This document shows positions 36,659 to 45,537 of a DNA stretch of 64,000 nt, piece after piece (the first letter of the stretch is position 1; each line of letters begins with the position of its first letter). Both the position numbers and the translations under genes were made by a program. The DNA is from Sulfurovum sp. Its GTDB lineage: Bacteria > Campylobacterota > Campylobacteria > Campylobacterales > Sulfurovaceae. Where the stretch lies: the NCBI GenBank assembly GCA_026989435.1, contig JALSJI010000048.1:1-64000 (forward strand), written 5' to 3'. Under the pieces are notes generated by a model that saw only the letters and a list, made by a program, of their open reading frames with translations, did no database searches and was not told the DNA's origin.

Positions 36659-37954
36659 ATGTCTAAGGAACACCACATTAAAGCATTTGAAAAATTCAAC
36701 CTACACCCTAGTATCCTTAAAGCCCTCGCCCATAAAAACTACGAAAGTGCTACAACCATACAAAACAAAGTCATCCCTGCTGCGATGAAAGGTGCCGATT
36801 TACTTGGAGCTTCTAAATCGGGTACAGGAAAAACGGCTGCTTATCTATTACCCCTATTAAATAAACTGCAAAAAGTGGTAAAAAAAGACGAAAAGGTTGT
36901 GCGTGCTTTAATCATCGTACCTACGATTGAACTGGCAGATCAAGTCTCTCGTACTATCGTAAGTTTTTCAAAGTACACGGAGATTCAAACACTCAAGGTG
37001 CAAGGCGGATCTAAAAAAGTAGAGCAAATTGCACGTATCAAGCAAGGTGTAGATATAGTAGTCGCAACCCCTGGACGGCTGCTAGATTTCATCAACGACA
37101 AAAAGATAAACCTAGAACACGTAAACACCGTCATACTCGATGAAGCCGATACCATACTTCACCTTGGTTTTTTAGCAGAAATCAAAAACATTTTAAAGTC
37201 TTGCCCTGCAAACAAACAGATGATGTGCTTTTCTGCAACAATCTCTCAAAATATCAAAAAACTTGCCAAAGCATTTTTACGTGACCCTGTCATCGTAGAA
37301 GTGAGTAACAGACGTGATGTGGTCAATCTCATCAAACACAGAGCCTACAAAGTAGACAAAAAGCGCAAAGCCCTGCTTGCAGTAAAACTTGTAAAAAATT
37401 TAGGTGTAGAACAGATACTAATATTTGTCAACAAAAAAGAGACTGCTGACAAACTTTTTGAATACTTCAAAACACAAAAGATATGGACGACCCTCATTCA
37501 TGGCGATATCAAACGTAATGAACGTGCCAAGGCACTAAGACTCTTTAAAAGTAAAAAATCACAAGTGCTCATAGCCACCGATATTGCGGCAAGAGGCATA
37601 GATATACCAAAGCTTCCTATAGTCATCAATTACGACTTGCCAAAGCTCACGGATGACTTTACCCACCGTATAGGACGTACAGGACGTGCAAATAAAAAAG
37701 GAACGGTCATCACACTTCTTACCGTCGACGACTATCATACCTTTAGCACCATCGAAAAACATCTCAAACTAAACATCAAACGCGAGATAATGGAAGGTTT
37801 TGAGATAAGCGACAAACAACCACGCCAAGCCCGCCCTCGAAAAAAGTCGTTACGTGAGAAAAAAGGCTATATAGACTACGATAAAAAACGTAAACTTTCC
37901 TACGCTGCAAAAAACAGAAAAAAAACAGAAAAAAATCGGACAAAGAAAAAATAA
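36659..37954 (+). CDS. DEAD-box RNA helicase
   Basis: 431 residues. Motifs in order: Q motif YESATTIQNKVIPAAMKG, Walker A ASKSGTGKTAAYLLPLL, PTIELA, TPGRLL, VILDEADTIL (DEAD), FSATIS, LIATDIAARGIDIP, and HRIGRTGRANKKG. The C-terminal tail is Lys/Arg-rich (RPRKKSLREKKGYIDY), as in RhlE-like RNA helicases. The ATG at 36659 lies 38 bases after the hemerythrin stop with TATAATATAG in between, possibly its own promoter. The stop overlaps the patatin start (TAATG). Confidence 0.93.
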   Translation: MSKEHHIKAFEKFNLHPSILKALAHKNYESATTIQNKVIPAAMKGADLLGASKSGTGKTAAYLLPLLNKLQKVVKKDEKVVRALIIVPTIELADQVSRTIVSFSKYTEIQTLKVQGGSKKVEQIARIKQGVDIVVATPGRLLDFINDKKINLEHVNTVILDEADTILHLGFLAEIKNILKSCPANKQMMCFSATISQNIKKLAKAFLRDPVIVEVSNRRDVVNLIKHRAYKVDKKRKALLAVKLVKNLGVEQILIFVNKKETADKLFEYFKTQKIWTTLIHGDIKRNERAKALRLFKSKKSQVLIATDIAARGIDIPKLPIVINYDLPKLTDDFTHRIGRTGRANKKGTVITLLTVDDYHTFSTIEKHLKLNIKREIMEGFEISDKQPRQARPRKKSLREKKGYIDYDKKRKLSYAAKNRKKTEKNRTKKK

Positions 37955-38733
37955 TGCATTACCCGCTTCAAAACAACCCTTTTACTTTAGTACTCTCCGG
38001 CGGAGGTGCTTTAGGTATTGCCCATTTGGGCGTGCTTCACGATTTAGAACAAAAATCTCTTATGCCCGCGGAACTTGTAGGTACAAGTATGGGTGGAATT
38101 ATTGCTGCATGTATTGCCATTGGTATGAGTGAAACAGAGATTTATCAAGAGATACAAACCTTCGCCTCTGTCACAAAATGGATCAAATTCTCTTTTTCGG
38201 GCAATGCTATTGTAGACAATACAAAAATCACCTCTATTTTCAACAGACTCTTTGGAAAAAAAAAGATGGCAGATACCTATATACCTCTAAAACTCATCGC
38301 AACCAACCTGCTAAATGGTCACAAGCGCGTCTTTAGTGCCAAAGATGATATTTACATTAAAGATGCTATATTGGCAACAATGGCAATCCCCGGTGTTTTT
38401 AATGAACATATCATCAATGGCGAAATATACGGTGATGGCTTTTTATGTGAAAATCTAGGAGTCAATGAAGCTATACACACACATATCCTTGCCGTGGATG
38501 TACTGGGAGAAAACGCTTTTGAAAAAGCAATGCCCGATAACTTTTTTAAAACTGCCAATATCTTGGAGATGTTTGAAAAATCCATGCGTCTGCTTATCTA
38601 TAACCAAAGCCGAACACACATCAAACACAGTAACAAAAAGATCACTCTTCTTGAGCCTGTTACAAAAGAACATACCACCTTCTCTTTTCATAAATATAAA
38701 GAGATACGTGCTTTAGGGATGGGACTGCTATGA
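37954..38733 (+). CDS. Patatin-like phospholipase
   Basis: 259 residues, a compact RssA-like patatin. Oxyanion hole GGGALGIAHLGVL (about 16-28), nucleophile elbow GTSMGG (Ser near 47), and the catalytic Asp in YGDGFLCENLG. No signal peptide, so cytosolic. It probably hydrolyses acyl chains from phospholipids or acts as a patatin-fold regulator; the substrate is unknown. TAATG overlap with the helicase and ATGA-type overlap with DUF819 suggest one operon. Confidence 0.88.
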   Translation: MHYPLQNNPFTLVLSGGGALGIAHLGVLHDLEQKSLMPAELVGTSMGGIIAACIAIGMSETEIYQEIQTFASVTKWIKFSFSGNAIVDNTKITSIFNRLFGKKKMADTYIPLKLIATNLLNGHKRVFSAKDDIYIKDAILATMAIPGVFNEHIINGEIYGDGFLCENLGVNEAIHTHILAVDVLGENAFEKAMPDNFFKTANILEMFEKSMRLLIYNQSRTHIKHSNKKITLLEPVTKEHTTFSFHKYKEIRALGMGLL

Positions 38734-39890
38734 TAGTTACAGGATTTAGTTACTTGTCACTATTGGCAATGATAGCCTCAAGCATCGTCTATATCGAAAA
38801 AAAGAGCCAACATAAGCTTTTTATATACCTACCTAGTATTGTTATCGTCTATATTACGGTAATGCTGGCCTCTACCTTAGGCGTATGGGAAAAAACAGCA
38901 TCGATCACAGCCACCTATACATCGGTAAAGTCCAGCCTTTTACCTGCCATGATATTTCTCATGCTCTTACTTACCGATATACGTGAAATACTCAAACTAG
39001 GTAAAAAGATGCTGCTGACTTTCTTTTTAGCCTCTGTGAGTATCGGACTGGGATTTATAGGGATGTTTGCGCTGCTTCATAGCTTTTTTCCGGCAGACTC
39101 ATGGAGAGCCTTTGCTGCACTTGCCGGCTCTTGGATGGGAGGCACGACAAACATGGTAGCCGTACAAGGTGCCTTAAATCTCCCGGATACTGCTATGGGC
39201 TATACACTACTCATAGATTCTATAGACTACGCCATCTGGGTGATGATACTCTTAGCCCTTGTACCTTTTGCAAAAACATTTAACGACTGGACAAAGGCAG
39301 ATACCTCTATCATCGATGAGGTAGGCAAACGCTTAACACAAAAAACTATAGAGAAAAAGCCCATCGATTTTAGTGGACTTTTCTTTTTATTTTCGCTCTC
39401 TCTCTTTATCTCTGCTCTTGTTCAATATGGAGCAAATTTTTTACCTTCCACCGACTTTTTAACTACCGCCACATGGGTTGTCATACTCGCCACTCTTGCA
39501 GGTATACTTTTTGCCATGACACCCCTAGCCAAAATCTCAGGCTCCTCAGAACTGGCCAATATCATGCTCTATCTCATTGTAGCCCTCATTGCTAGCCGTG
39601 CCAACTTCGCAGAACTCACTGAGGCACCGATCTACATCTTCGCAGGATTTGTTATTATCGCTATACACCTTATCATTATGATTCTTTTTGCCAAACTCTT
39701 CAGACTTGATCTCTTTAGCCTGGGTGTCGCCTCTCTCGCCAACATTGGCGGCATAGCCTCTGCGCCTATCTTGGCATCTGCCTACTCCAAAGCCCTCATT
39801 CCTATCGGTATCCTGATGGCGATGATGGGATATATGCTCGGTACTTTTGGCGGCTTAATGGTAGGAAAAATCTTAGAAAAGATTACATAG
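38730..39890 (+). CDS. DUF819 family membrane protein
   Basis: 386 residues with about ten hydrophobic helices. The conserved core is FAALAGSWMGGTTNMVAVQGAL followed by DTAMGYTLLIDSIDYAIWVM, characteristic of the DUF819 (YjcL-like) family, with a matching second-half SLGVASLANIGGIASAPILASAYSKAL. The two glycine-rich half-motifs suggest an inverted-repeat transporter fold. Substrate unknown. Overlaps the patatin gene by 4 bases. Confidence 0.88.
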   Translation: MIVTGFSYLSLLAMIASSIVYIEKKSQHKLFIYLPSIVIVYITVMLASTLGVWEKTASITATYTSVKSSLLPAMIFLMLLLTDIREILKLGKKMLLTFFLASVSIGLGFIGMFALLHSFFPADSWRAFAALAGSWMGGTTNMVAVQGALNLPDTAMGYTLLIDSIDYAIWVMILLALVPFAKTFNDWTKADTSIIDEVGKRLTQKTIEKKPIDFSGLFFLFSLSLFISALVQYGANFLPSTDFLTTATWVVILATLAGILFAMTPLAKISGSSELANIMLYLIVALIASRANFAELTEAPIYIFAGFVIIAIHLIIMILFAKLFRLDLFSLGVASLANIGGIASAPILASAYSKALIPIGILMAMMGYMLGTFGGLMVGKILEKIT

Positions 39891-40110
39891 TACTAATTAT
39901 ACTTAATAAGCATACAGTATACTTTTTAAAAATAATAAGTATTATTATATATATAACTAATAATATATCAGGAAGCGAGTTTTACGCACTTATACCATAT
40001 TTATTATTTTATGCTTATTAATGCTTAATAATTTTCATATATACTAAATATTATTACTTAAAGCTAAGTATTGTTATAATTTTATATCAATACACTACAC
40101 AAGGATTACT
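39891..40110. repeat. AT-rich palindromic spacer before the ParA/RHH pair
   Basis: Nearly pure A+T, with repeated words: AATAATAAGTATTATTATATAT, TTATTATTTTATGCTTATTAATGC, TACTAAATATTATTACTTAAAGC. Inverted words CTTAATAAGCAT (39902-39913) and ATGCTTATTAATG (40012-40024) face each other. It is a candidate regulatory or centromere-like site for the ribbon-helix-helix protein encoded next (inference). Confidence 0.4.
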
Positions 40111-40704
40111 ATGCATAACATCATTACGTTTTTCAATAAAAAAGGCGGTACGGGGAAAACCTCTTTGGCATTTTCTATTGCTAAGGATTTAAACTATCCT
40201 CTTTTATCAAATGATGATTCTGTCATTGAAGAGATATACCCAAACAAAGCAAAAATTATGGACAAAGTCGAGTTGATTGAACACGATGCAGTTTATGACC
40301 TTGGCGGTTATATCGATCCTGGAATTATTGATATTTTTAAAGGAAGCCATGCTATAGTAATACCGACCACCTTGGATATCAATTCGATTAAAAGAACAAT
40401 AAACACGGTGATGGAAGTTTATCGATATTGTGATAATATACTTATCATCATCAATAGGGTCAAACAAAATAAATTAGAAAAGTACAAACAGTCCCTCCAA
40501 GCACTTGATGGACTAGGAAAAGATATTATACATCTAAGAGAGAGCGAGATTATTACCAACAGTATGCACACCGGAAGAACCATCACCGAACTCTACGGTG
40601 AAAGCGGACTGAGTAAAAGCCAATACAAAGGCGTCTTCCAAGATTATGCAAAAATTATAAAATGGCTAAAAAGAGTTGACGAGGTAAATGAATATGGAAT
40701 TTGA
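40111..40704 (+). CDS. ParA-family ATPase (small type)
   Basis: 197 residues. Deviant Walker A FFNKKGGTGKTSLAFSIAKD with both lysines (residues about 9-17), then AVYDLGGYIDPGI (Walker B region) and IIINRVKQNK. No N-terminal HTH, so it is the short type Ib, like the ATPases that pair with small ribbon-helix-helix partners on plasmids. AAGGATTACT precedes the ATG. It overlaps the RHH gene. It lies in plain chromosome with no replication or conjugation gene in the window. Confidence 0.88.
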   Translation: MHNIITFFNKKGGTGKTSLAFSIAKDLNYPLLSNDDSVIEEIYPNKAKIMDKVELIEHDAVYDLGGYIDPGIIDIFKGSHAIVIPTTLDINSIKRTINTVMEVYRYCDNILIIINRVKQNKLEKYKQSLQALDGLGKDIIHLRESEIITNSMHTGRTITELYGESGLSKSQYKGVFQDYAKIIKWLKRVDEVNEYGI

Positions 40705-40921
40705 CATAAACAAACTGATTACAAAAGATAAAAAAACTATAGAGGATGGAGGTCACGCACTGGCACCGCGCGGACGTCCGAAATCGACAAAACCAAAAAG
40801 AGATCAACGCATTGCCGTCTATCTTACTGCAGAAGAAATGCGAAAACTTGAAAAACTTGCCGAACTTGATGACATTACCGTATCAACGATGGTACGCAAA
40901 CTTGTTTTGAAAAGTCTGTAA
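40694..40921 (+). CDS. Ribbon-helix-helix DNA-binding partner of ParA
   Basis: 75 residues from the second ATG (40694), which has GAGG 9 bases upstream; the first ATG at 40688 is only 3 bases from it. The N-terminal tail is basic and flexible (GGHALAPRGRPKSTKPKRDQ). The C-terminal RHH reads RIAVYLTAEEMRKLEKLAELDDITVSTMVRKLVLKSL: a strand then two helices. The order ParA then small RHH matches type Ib partition cassettes (ParG- or Omega-like), where the RHH protein binds centromere repeats and represses the operon. Confidence 0.82.
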   Translation: MEFDINKLITKDKKTIEDGGHALAPRGRPKSTKPKRDQRIAVYLTAEEMRKLEKLAELDDITVSTMVRKLVLKSL

Positions 40922-40977
40922 ATCTTGCCTTTCTCTCTCCCTTTCTTATGAAAACACAATGACATAAAAAAATATAA

Positions 40978-42051
40978 ATGAAAATTAAAAATATCTATAC
41001 GAAACGACTCAAAGCACCGCTAAAGTCCCCTTTTGTTACCGCATTACGACATGTAGATATGCTAGAAGATATAGTCGTTGTTATAGAGTGTAATAATGGA
41101 AGATGCGGTTACGGTGAAGCTGCACCTACACCACAGATTACAGGAGAAACCCTTGGCTCTATAATTGCAACCATAGAGTATATCAAACCGCATATTCTAG
41201 ATAAAGATTTAGAGGATTTTGATAATATATTAAATAATATACATAATTTAATATTAAATAATACAACTGCAAAATCTGCACTTGAAATTGCCCTTTACGA
41301 TCTGAAATCAAAAGTATTAAATCTTCCGCTATACCGTATGTTGGGAGGAAAATCCACCCTATTTACAACAGACATAACAATCAGTTTAGGTGAAATAGAC
41401 CGCATGATAGAAGATGCACATAATGCCGTAGCTCTTGGCTATGATACACTCAAAATAAAAATAGGTGATTCTCCCCAAAAAGACATTATACGAATAAAGG
41501 CTATACATGATGCACTAGATAGTCACATAAAGCTAAGGCTCGATGCCAACCAAAGCTGGACAGCTAAAGAGTCTGTAACACTCTTGCATGCTTTGGAGAG
41601 AGAAGATATCATTGCAGAGTTTATAGAACAGCCCGTAGCAGCAGATGATTTTACAGGTCTTAAATACATCAAAGAGAGAGTACAGACCCCTATTCTTGCA
41701 GATGAAAGTATTTTTTCTCTCGATGATGCACGCAAGCTCTTAGAGATGCAGGCAATAGACTATATCAACATTAAACTCGCTAAAACAGCAGGCATTACCC
41801 AAGCACTTAAACTAGCAGATCTTGCCAAAGCCTACCATAGCAAATGTATGATAGGCTGTATGCTCGAAGGCCCTATCGGTATCGCTGCCGCTGTACACGT
41901 CGCTTCTGCAAAAGCTGATAGTATCACGATGATTGATCTAGACGCGGTAGCACTTTTGGCTCATCATCCGGTAGACACGGAGATCCTGTTTGATGAAAGT
42001 AAGATAGTACTTGCACCTACACCCGGCATAGGTGCAAGATATCCGCTGTAG
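40978..42051 (+). CDS. Dipeptide epimerase (L-Ala-D/L-Glu epimerase type)
   Basis: Enolase-superfamily muconate-lactonizing subgroup, 357 residues. Acid/base lysines in LKIKIG (K-x-K), metal ligands in LRLDANQSW (Asp), EFIEQPV (Glu) and ILADESIF (Asp), and the second catalytic lysine in INIKLAKTAGI. The N-terminal capping domain includes GYGEAAPTPQITGET. Family members epimerise L-Ala-D-Glu from murein to L-Ala-L-Glu. Supporting context: an SH3/C40 peptidase gene follows one gene later, as ykfB and ykfC do in Bacillus. No clear ribosome site before the ATG (ATAAATATAAATG). Confidence 0.87.
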   Translation: MKIKNIYTKRLKAPLKSPFVTALRHVDMLEDIVVVIECNNGRCGYGEAAPTPQITGETLGSIIATIEYIKPHILDKDLEDFDNILNNIHNLILNNTTAKSALEIALYDLKSKVLNLPLYRMLGGKSTLFTTDITISLGEIDRMIEDAHNAVALGYDTLKIKIGDSPQKDIIRIKAIHDALDSHIKLRLDANQSWTAKESVTLLHALEREDIIAEFIEQPVAADDFTGLKYIKERVQTPILADESIFSLDDARKLLEMQAIDYINIKLAKTAGITQALKLADLAKAYHSKCMIGCMLEGPIGIAAAVHVASAKADSITMIDLDAVALLAHHPVDTEILFDESKIVLAPTPGIGARYPL

Positions 42052-42088
42052 CAACCTTATTTTACTCTAGATAAGATACAATAAGAGA

Positions 42089-43390
42089 ATGAATAGACTT
42101 AAAGAGCTTCAATCAGGACAACTTACAGGAACCACGCGACTCAAACTGGCTTGCAATCTAACAAAATTCCCAAAAGAGATATTTTCACTCTCTGAGACAT
42201 TGGAAATTTTGGATATGACGGACAACCGGCTCAGCACGCTCCCGGATGATTTTGGAAAACTTAAAAAACTTAAAATCCTTTTCCTCTCTAACAATCTCTT
42301 TGAAGCGTTGCCTACCGTACTGGCAGACTGCCCTCATCTGACCATGATAGGATTCCGTAACAACCGCATCAAAACCATAGCAGAAAATGCTCTACCCGCA
42401 ACAACACGCTGGCTTATTCTGACAGACAACGCTTTAGAGAGACTGCCCAACTCCATTGGAGAACTAAAAGCCCTACAAAAATGTATGCTTTCCGGCAATC
42501 ATCTCACCACTCTTCCTGATACTCTAGCCCAATGTCACAATCTGGAACTCCTCAGAATCTCTGCAAACAAATTCACGCAACTACCCCAAATAGTGCTTGA
42601 ACTTCCCAAACTCTCATGGCTCGCCTTTGGAGCTAACCCTTTTTGTACACCAAAACCCTCCTTGGATATACCTCTAAGAGAGCTGCACTGGGAGGATCTA
42701 GAGGTCAAAGAGCTTTTAGGAGAGGGAGCCTCCGGTCTTATCTATAGGGCAATCTTTGAGGGCAAAGAGGTTGCCCTCAAAGTCTTTAAAGGAGAGATCA
42801 CTTCCGACGGCTTACCCTTGGAAGAGATAGAGATCAACATGATTGCAAAAGAGCATCCCCGTCTTATCAATCTCCTTGCACGTGTCACAAATCATCCTCG
42901 CAATCATGATGTAGTGATGCTCGAACTTATCCCCGGCGGTTTTAAAAATTTAGGGCTTCCTCCTAGCTTTGAAAGCTGTTCAAGGGATCTTTATCCGGAC
43001 GAAATGAAACTGACACTCCCGCAAGCCCTCAACATACTCAAAGCAATTGCAAGTGCGGCTGCTCATCTGCATGGACGTGCGATTATGCATGGAGATTTGT
43101 ATGCACATAATATTATGATTGACGCTCGGTTCAATGCCCTCTTGGGCGATTTTGGTGCAGCTTCATACTATGGAGGAGAAAAAAAAGAGATTCGCAATGC
43201 ATTGCAACGCCTTGAAGTACGTGCATTTGGGTATCTTATAGAGGAGTTACTTCAGCTAGCCCATACCGATAATAAATCCCAAGAACTAATAAGAACTTCA
43301 CTCTCTTCTCTTAAAAAACGCTGTTTAACACTTGAAAATCAGAATCGTCCTCTTTTTAGCGACATTAAAGAAATCCTCTCGTTGTTGTAG
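42089..43390 (+). CDS. Leucine-rich-repeat protein kinase
   Basis: 433 residues. N-terminal half: about seven LRRs of 23 residues (LEILDMTDNRLSTLPDDFGKL, LKILFLSNNLFEALPTVLADC, LQKCMLSGNHLTTLPDTLAQC). From about 210 a protein kinase: Gly-loop LLGEGASGLIYRAIF, VAIK-type lysine EVALKVFKGE, catalytic loop MHGDLYAHNIMID (HGD replaces HRD), and LLGDFGAASYYGG (DFG). The C-terminal lobe is short. All core catalytic residues (K, D, N, D) are present, so it should be active. No membrane helix: cytosolic. The LRR-kinase fusion is known in some proteobacteria but uncommon. Confidence 0.9.
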   Translation: MNRLKELQSGQLTGTTRLKLACNLTKFPKEIFSLSETLEILDMTDNRLSTLPDDFGKLKKLKILFLSNNLFEALPTVLADCPHLTMIGFRNNRIKTIAENALPATTRWLILTDNALERLPNSIGELKALQKCMLSGNHLTTLPDTLAQCHNLELLRISANKFTQLPQIVLELPKLSWLAFGANPFCTPKPSLDIPLRELHWEDLEVKELLGEGASGLIYRAIFEGKEVALKVFKGEITSDGLPLEEIEINMIAKEHPRLINLLARVTNHPRNHDVVMLELIPGGFKNLGLPPSFESCSRDLYPDEMKLTLPQALNILKAIASAAAHLHGRAIMHGDLYAHNIMIDARFNALLGDFGAASYYGGEKKEIRNALQRLEVRAFGYLIEELLQLAHTDNKSQELIRTSLSSLKKRCLTLENQNRPLFSDIKEILSLL

Positions 43391-43436
43391 TTCTGTTTAA
43401 CAAAAAAAAGTATGCTATAGAAAAAAGAGTAAGACC

Positions 43437-44773
43437 ATGACGCATAAAACAATCCTCATCTTTACCCTACTCCTCTTCTCCTCTTCAAACCTCCATGCGC
43501 TCTATATACTCAAAGAGAGCAAACGTACAAAGTCTGCTATTGACCGTATGCCTAAAAACCATGTTGCAGATATGAAACATATACCCCAAGATCCTGCCTT
43601 TTATGCCAAACAGATCCAGCCTTTTTCAAAATCATATCAAAAAAAACTAGACGAAATTTTCAATGAAAAATATTTCAAACCATGGGATTTAAAGACTCTC
43701 TCGATTCCCAAAAAGATTTTGGCTGGGAGATGCGTTTTATACGTAAAGAGCCCATCTACTACGCTAACGGTCGTATCATACCGCCCTCAGTCTACAAGAA
43801 ATGGATAGAGAATGCCAATATGGGAGAAATTGATAGTAAAAAATATAAAGCTATTACCGTTCGTAGAACCGATCTAAAAGCACTCCCCACATCGGCCTCA
43901 TTTTATAGAGATCCCAAACGCCCGGGAGAGGGATTTCCTTTTGACTATAATCAAAACTCTGCCTATCATATCAATCTACCTCTGTTTGTCTCCCATCTCT
44001 CAAAAGACAAACGCTGGGCTTTTGTACGTGGATCATACACCTTTGGCTGGATCAAAGTCAAAGATATTGCCCTGGTCTCACAAGATTTCATCAAACAATT
44101 TCAAAACGGCTCTTATGCAATGACCGTTAAAGACAACCTAAAACTCTACAATAGGTCAAACAGAGTAATCTCTCCGGTTAAACTAGGAGCACTTTTTCCA
44201 ATCGCACAGGATAAAAAACACTATCTTGTAGCCAAACGCAATGCCAAAGGTCAAGCTGAACTTGAAAAAGTAGCAGTCAAAAATCCAAACATCATCGCCA
44301 AAAAACCACTCGCTTTTACCGCTAAAAATGTTGCCGTGATAGCTAAAGAGTTTTATGCAGAACCCTATGGATGGGGTGAAAGTTATGAATGTCGCGACTG
44401 CTCTGCAACTACCAGAGACTTTTTTGGGGTATTTGGTATCTTTTTGCGTCGTAACTCCTCTAAACAGGCCAAAGACGGCGATAGTATTTCTCTCACGGGC
44501 TTGACAAAGACGCAAAAAAAGAGAAAAATCATCCAAGAGGCCAAGCCCTTTCGCTCACTTCTTTATGTCCCCGGGCATGTTGCACTCTATTTGGGTAAGT
44601 ATAAAGGAGAACCTGTCATTATGCACACTTACTGGGGCATACGTAAAAATGATGGCTCTAAATTGGTTACCGGACGTACTATTATTACTACTACTGAACC
44701 CGGTAAAGAACGTAGCGATGCTAAAGAAAGATCCAAACTTATCAATACACTCAAAAGTATCGTTAATTTTTAA
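43437..44773 (+). pseudogene. SH3-domain C40 (NlpC/P60) peptidase, frameshifted by one base
   Basis: Two overlapping track ORFs are one gene. Part 1 has a signal peptide (THKTILIFTLLLFSSSNLHA) and runs to FKPWDLKTLSIPKK; part 2 continues DFGWEMRFIRKEPIYYANGRIIPPSVYKKW. Restoring one A in CCCAAAAAGATTTTGG (about 43710) joins them into 445 residues, normal for Campylobacterota SH3/C40 enzymes. SH3b-like modules are followed by the catalytic domain: WGESYECRDCSATTRDFF (Cys), GHVALYLGKYKGEPVIMHTYWG (His). It would cleave gamma-D-Glu bonds in stem peptides in the periplasm, like YkfC. Sequencing error or recent loss. Confidence 0.85.
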
Positions 44774-44907
44774 AAATATCCTCCTTCTCAAAACATGAAG
44801 TCTCTTCTGTCAAGATTGAGAAATCATTCGCACTTCACAAAGATAAAAAGAGAAAAGTTTGATGGTTATCTTCGCCCGTTAGTTACAAGGGTTAACGAAA
44901 TTTAAGA

Positions 44908-44913
44908 TAAAAT
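44908..44913 (+). promoter_or_regulatory. -10 box very close to the rsmD start
   Basis: TAAAAT within AGATAAAAT, the form seen before aroQ and murA. Its distance to the ATG (44920) predicts transcription starting at or next to the start codon, and no ribosome site is visible, so the mRNA may be leaderless. Confidence 0.4.
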
Positions 44914-44919
44914 AAAACC

Positions 44920-45537
44920 ATGAAAAAAGAACGCATAAAAACATTTACCACCGCCATCACGGCAGGCAAACACAAGGGTAAAAAGATAGAGATACCCAAT
45001 ATCGCCACTACTAGAAGTTCTAAAAGTATAGTAAAAGAGTCACTGTTTAATACCCTACAGTTTGAGATCATTGATAAAAACTTTGTAGAAGTCTTTGCAG
45101 GTTCGGGTTCTATAGGTCTAGAAGCCCTTAGCAGAGGAGCAAAAGAGTGCTACTTTATAGAGTACAACAAAACGGCCTTTACGTATCTACAAGAAAATAC
45201 CCGACGAATCGATCCCTTAAAATCCCACCTCATCTATGGAGACAGCTTTGAGAAATTTTCCATCGTTTATGAGATGATAAAAAAATCTCGTGAAAAAACC
45301 TATTTCTACTTCGACCCACCCTTTTTTACCCGTAAAGGTATGGATGACATCTATGACAAAACCATCACACTTATAAAAACCATAGAAGCTGCAGTCTGCC
45401 AAATGGTTATCATAGAACATATCTCAACCCTGAACATGCCTGATAAAATCGGAACTCTCTCGCAAATAAAACAAAAAAAGTTTGGTAAAAGTACCATTAG
45501 CTATTATATGCCAAAGGAGCAACAAGAATGCGCATAA
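44920..45537 (+). CDS. rsmD: 16S rRNA (guanine966-N2)-methyltransferase RsmD
   Basis: Methylates G966 of 16S rRNA during 30S assembly. 205 residues. Seen: AGKHKGKKIEIPN, RSSKSIVKESLFNTL, SAM-binding FVEVFAGSGSIGLEALSRGAKE, YFIEYN, and catalytic DPPF (YFYFDPPFFTRKG). The normal RsmD order. No ribosome site; the start is set by the family N-terminus. Overlaps the NYN gene by 10 bases. Confidence 0.9.
   Translation: MKKERIKTFTTAITAGKHKGKKIEIPNIATTRSSKSIVKESLFNTLQFEIIDKNFVEVFAGSGSIGLEALSRGAKECYFIEYNKTAFTYLQENTRRIDPLKSHLIYGDSFEKFSIVYEMIKKSREKTYFYFDPPFFTRKGMDDIYDKTITLIKTIEAAVCQMVIIEHISTLNMPDKIGTLSQIKQKKFGKSTISYYMPKEQQECA

Noticed and set aside
40111-40921. Toxin-antitoxin pair
   Set aside because: The first gene has a deviant Walker A ParA motif and no toxin fold; the order matches partition cassettes.
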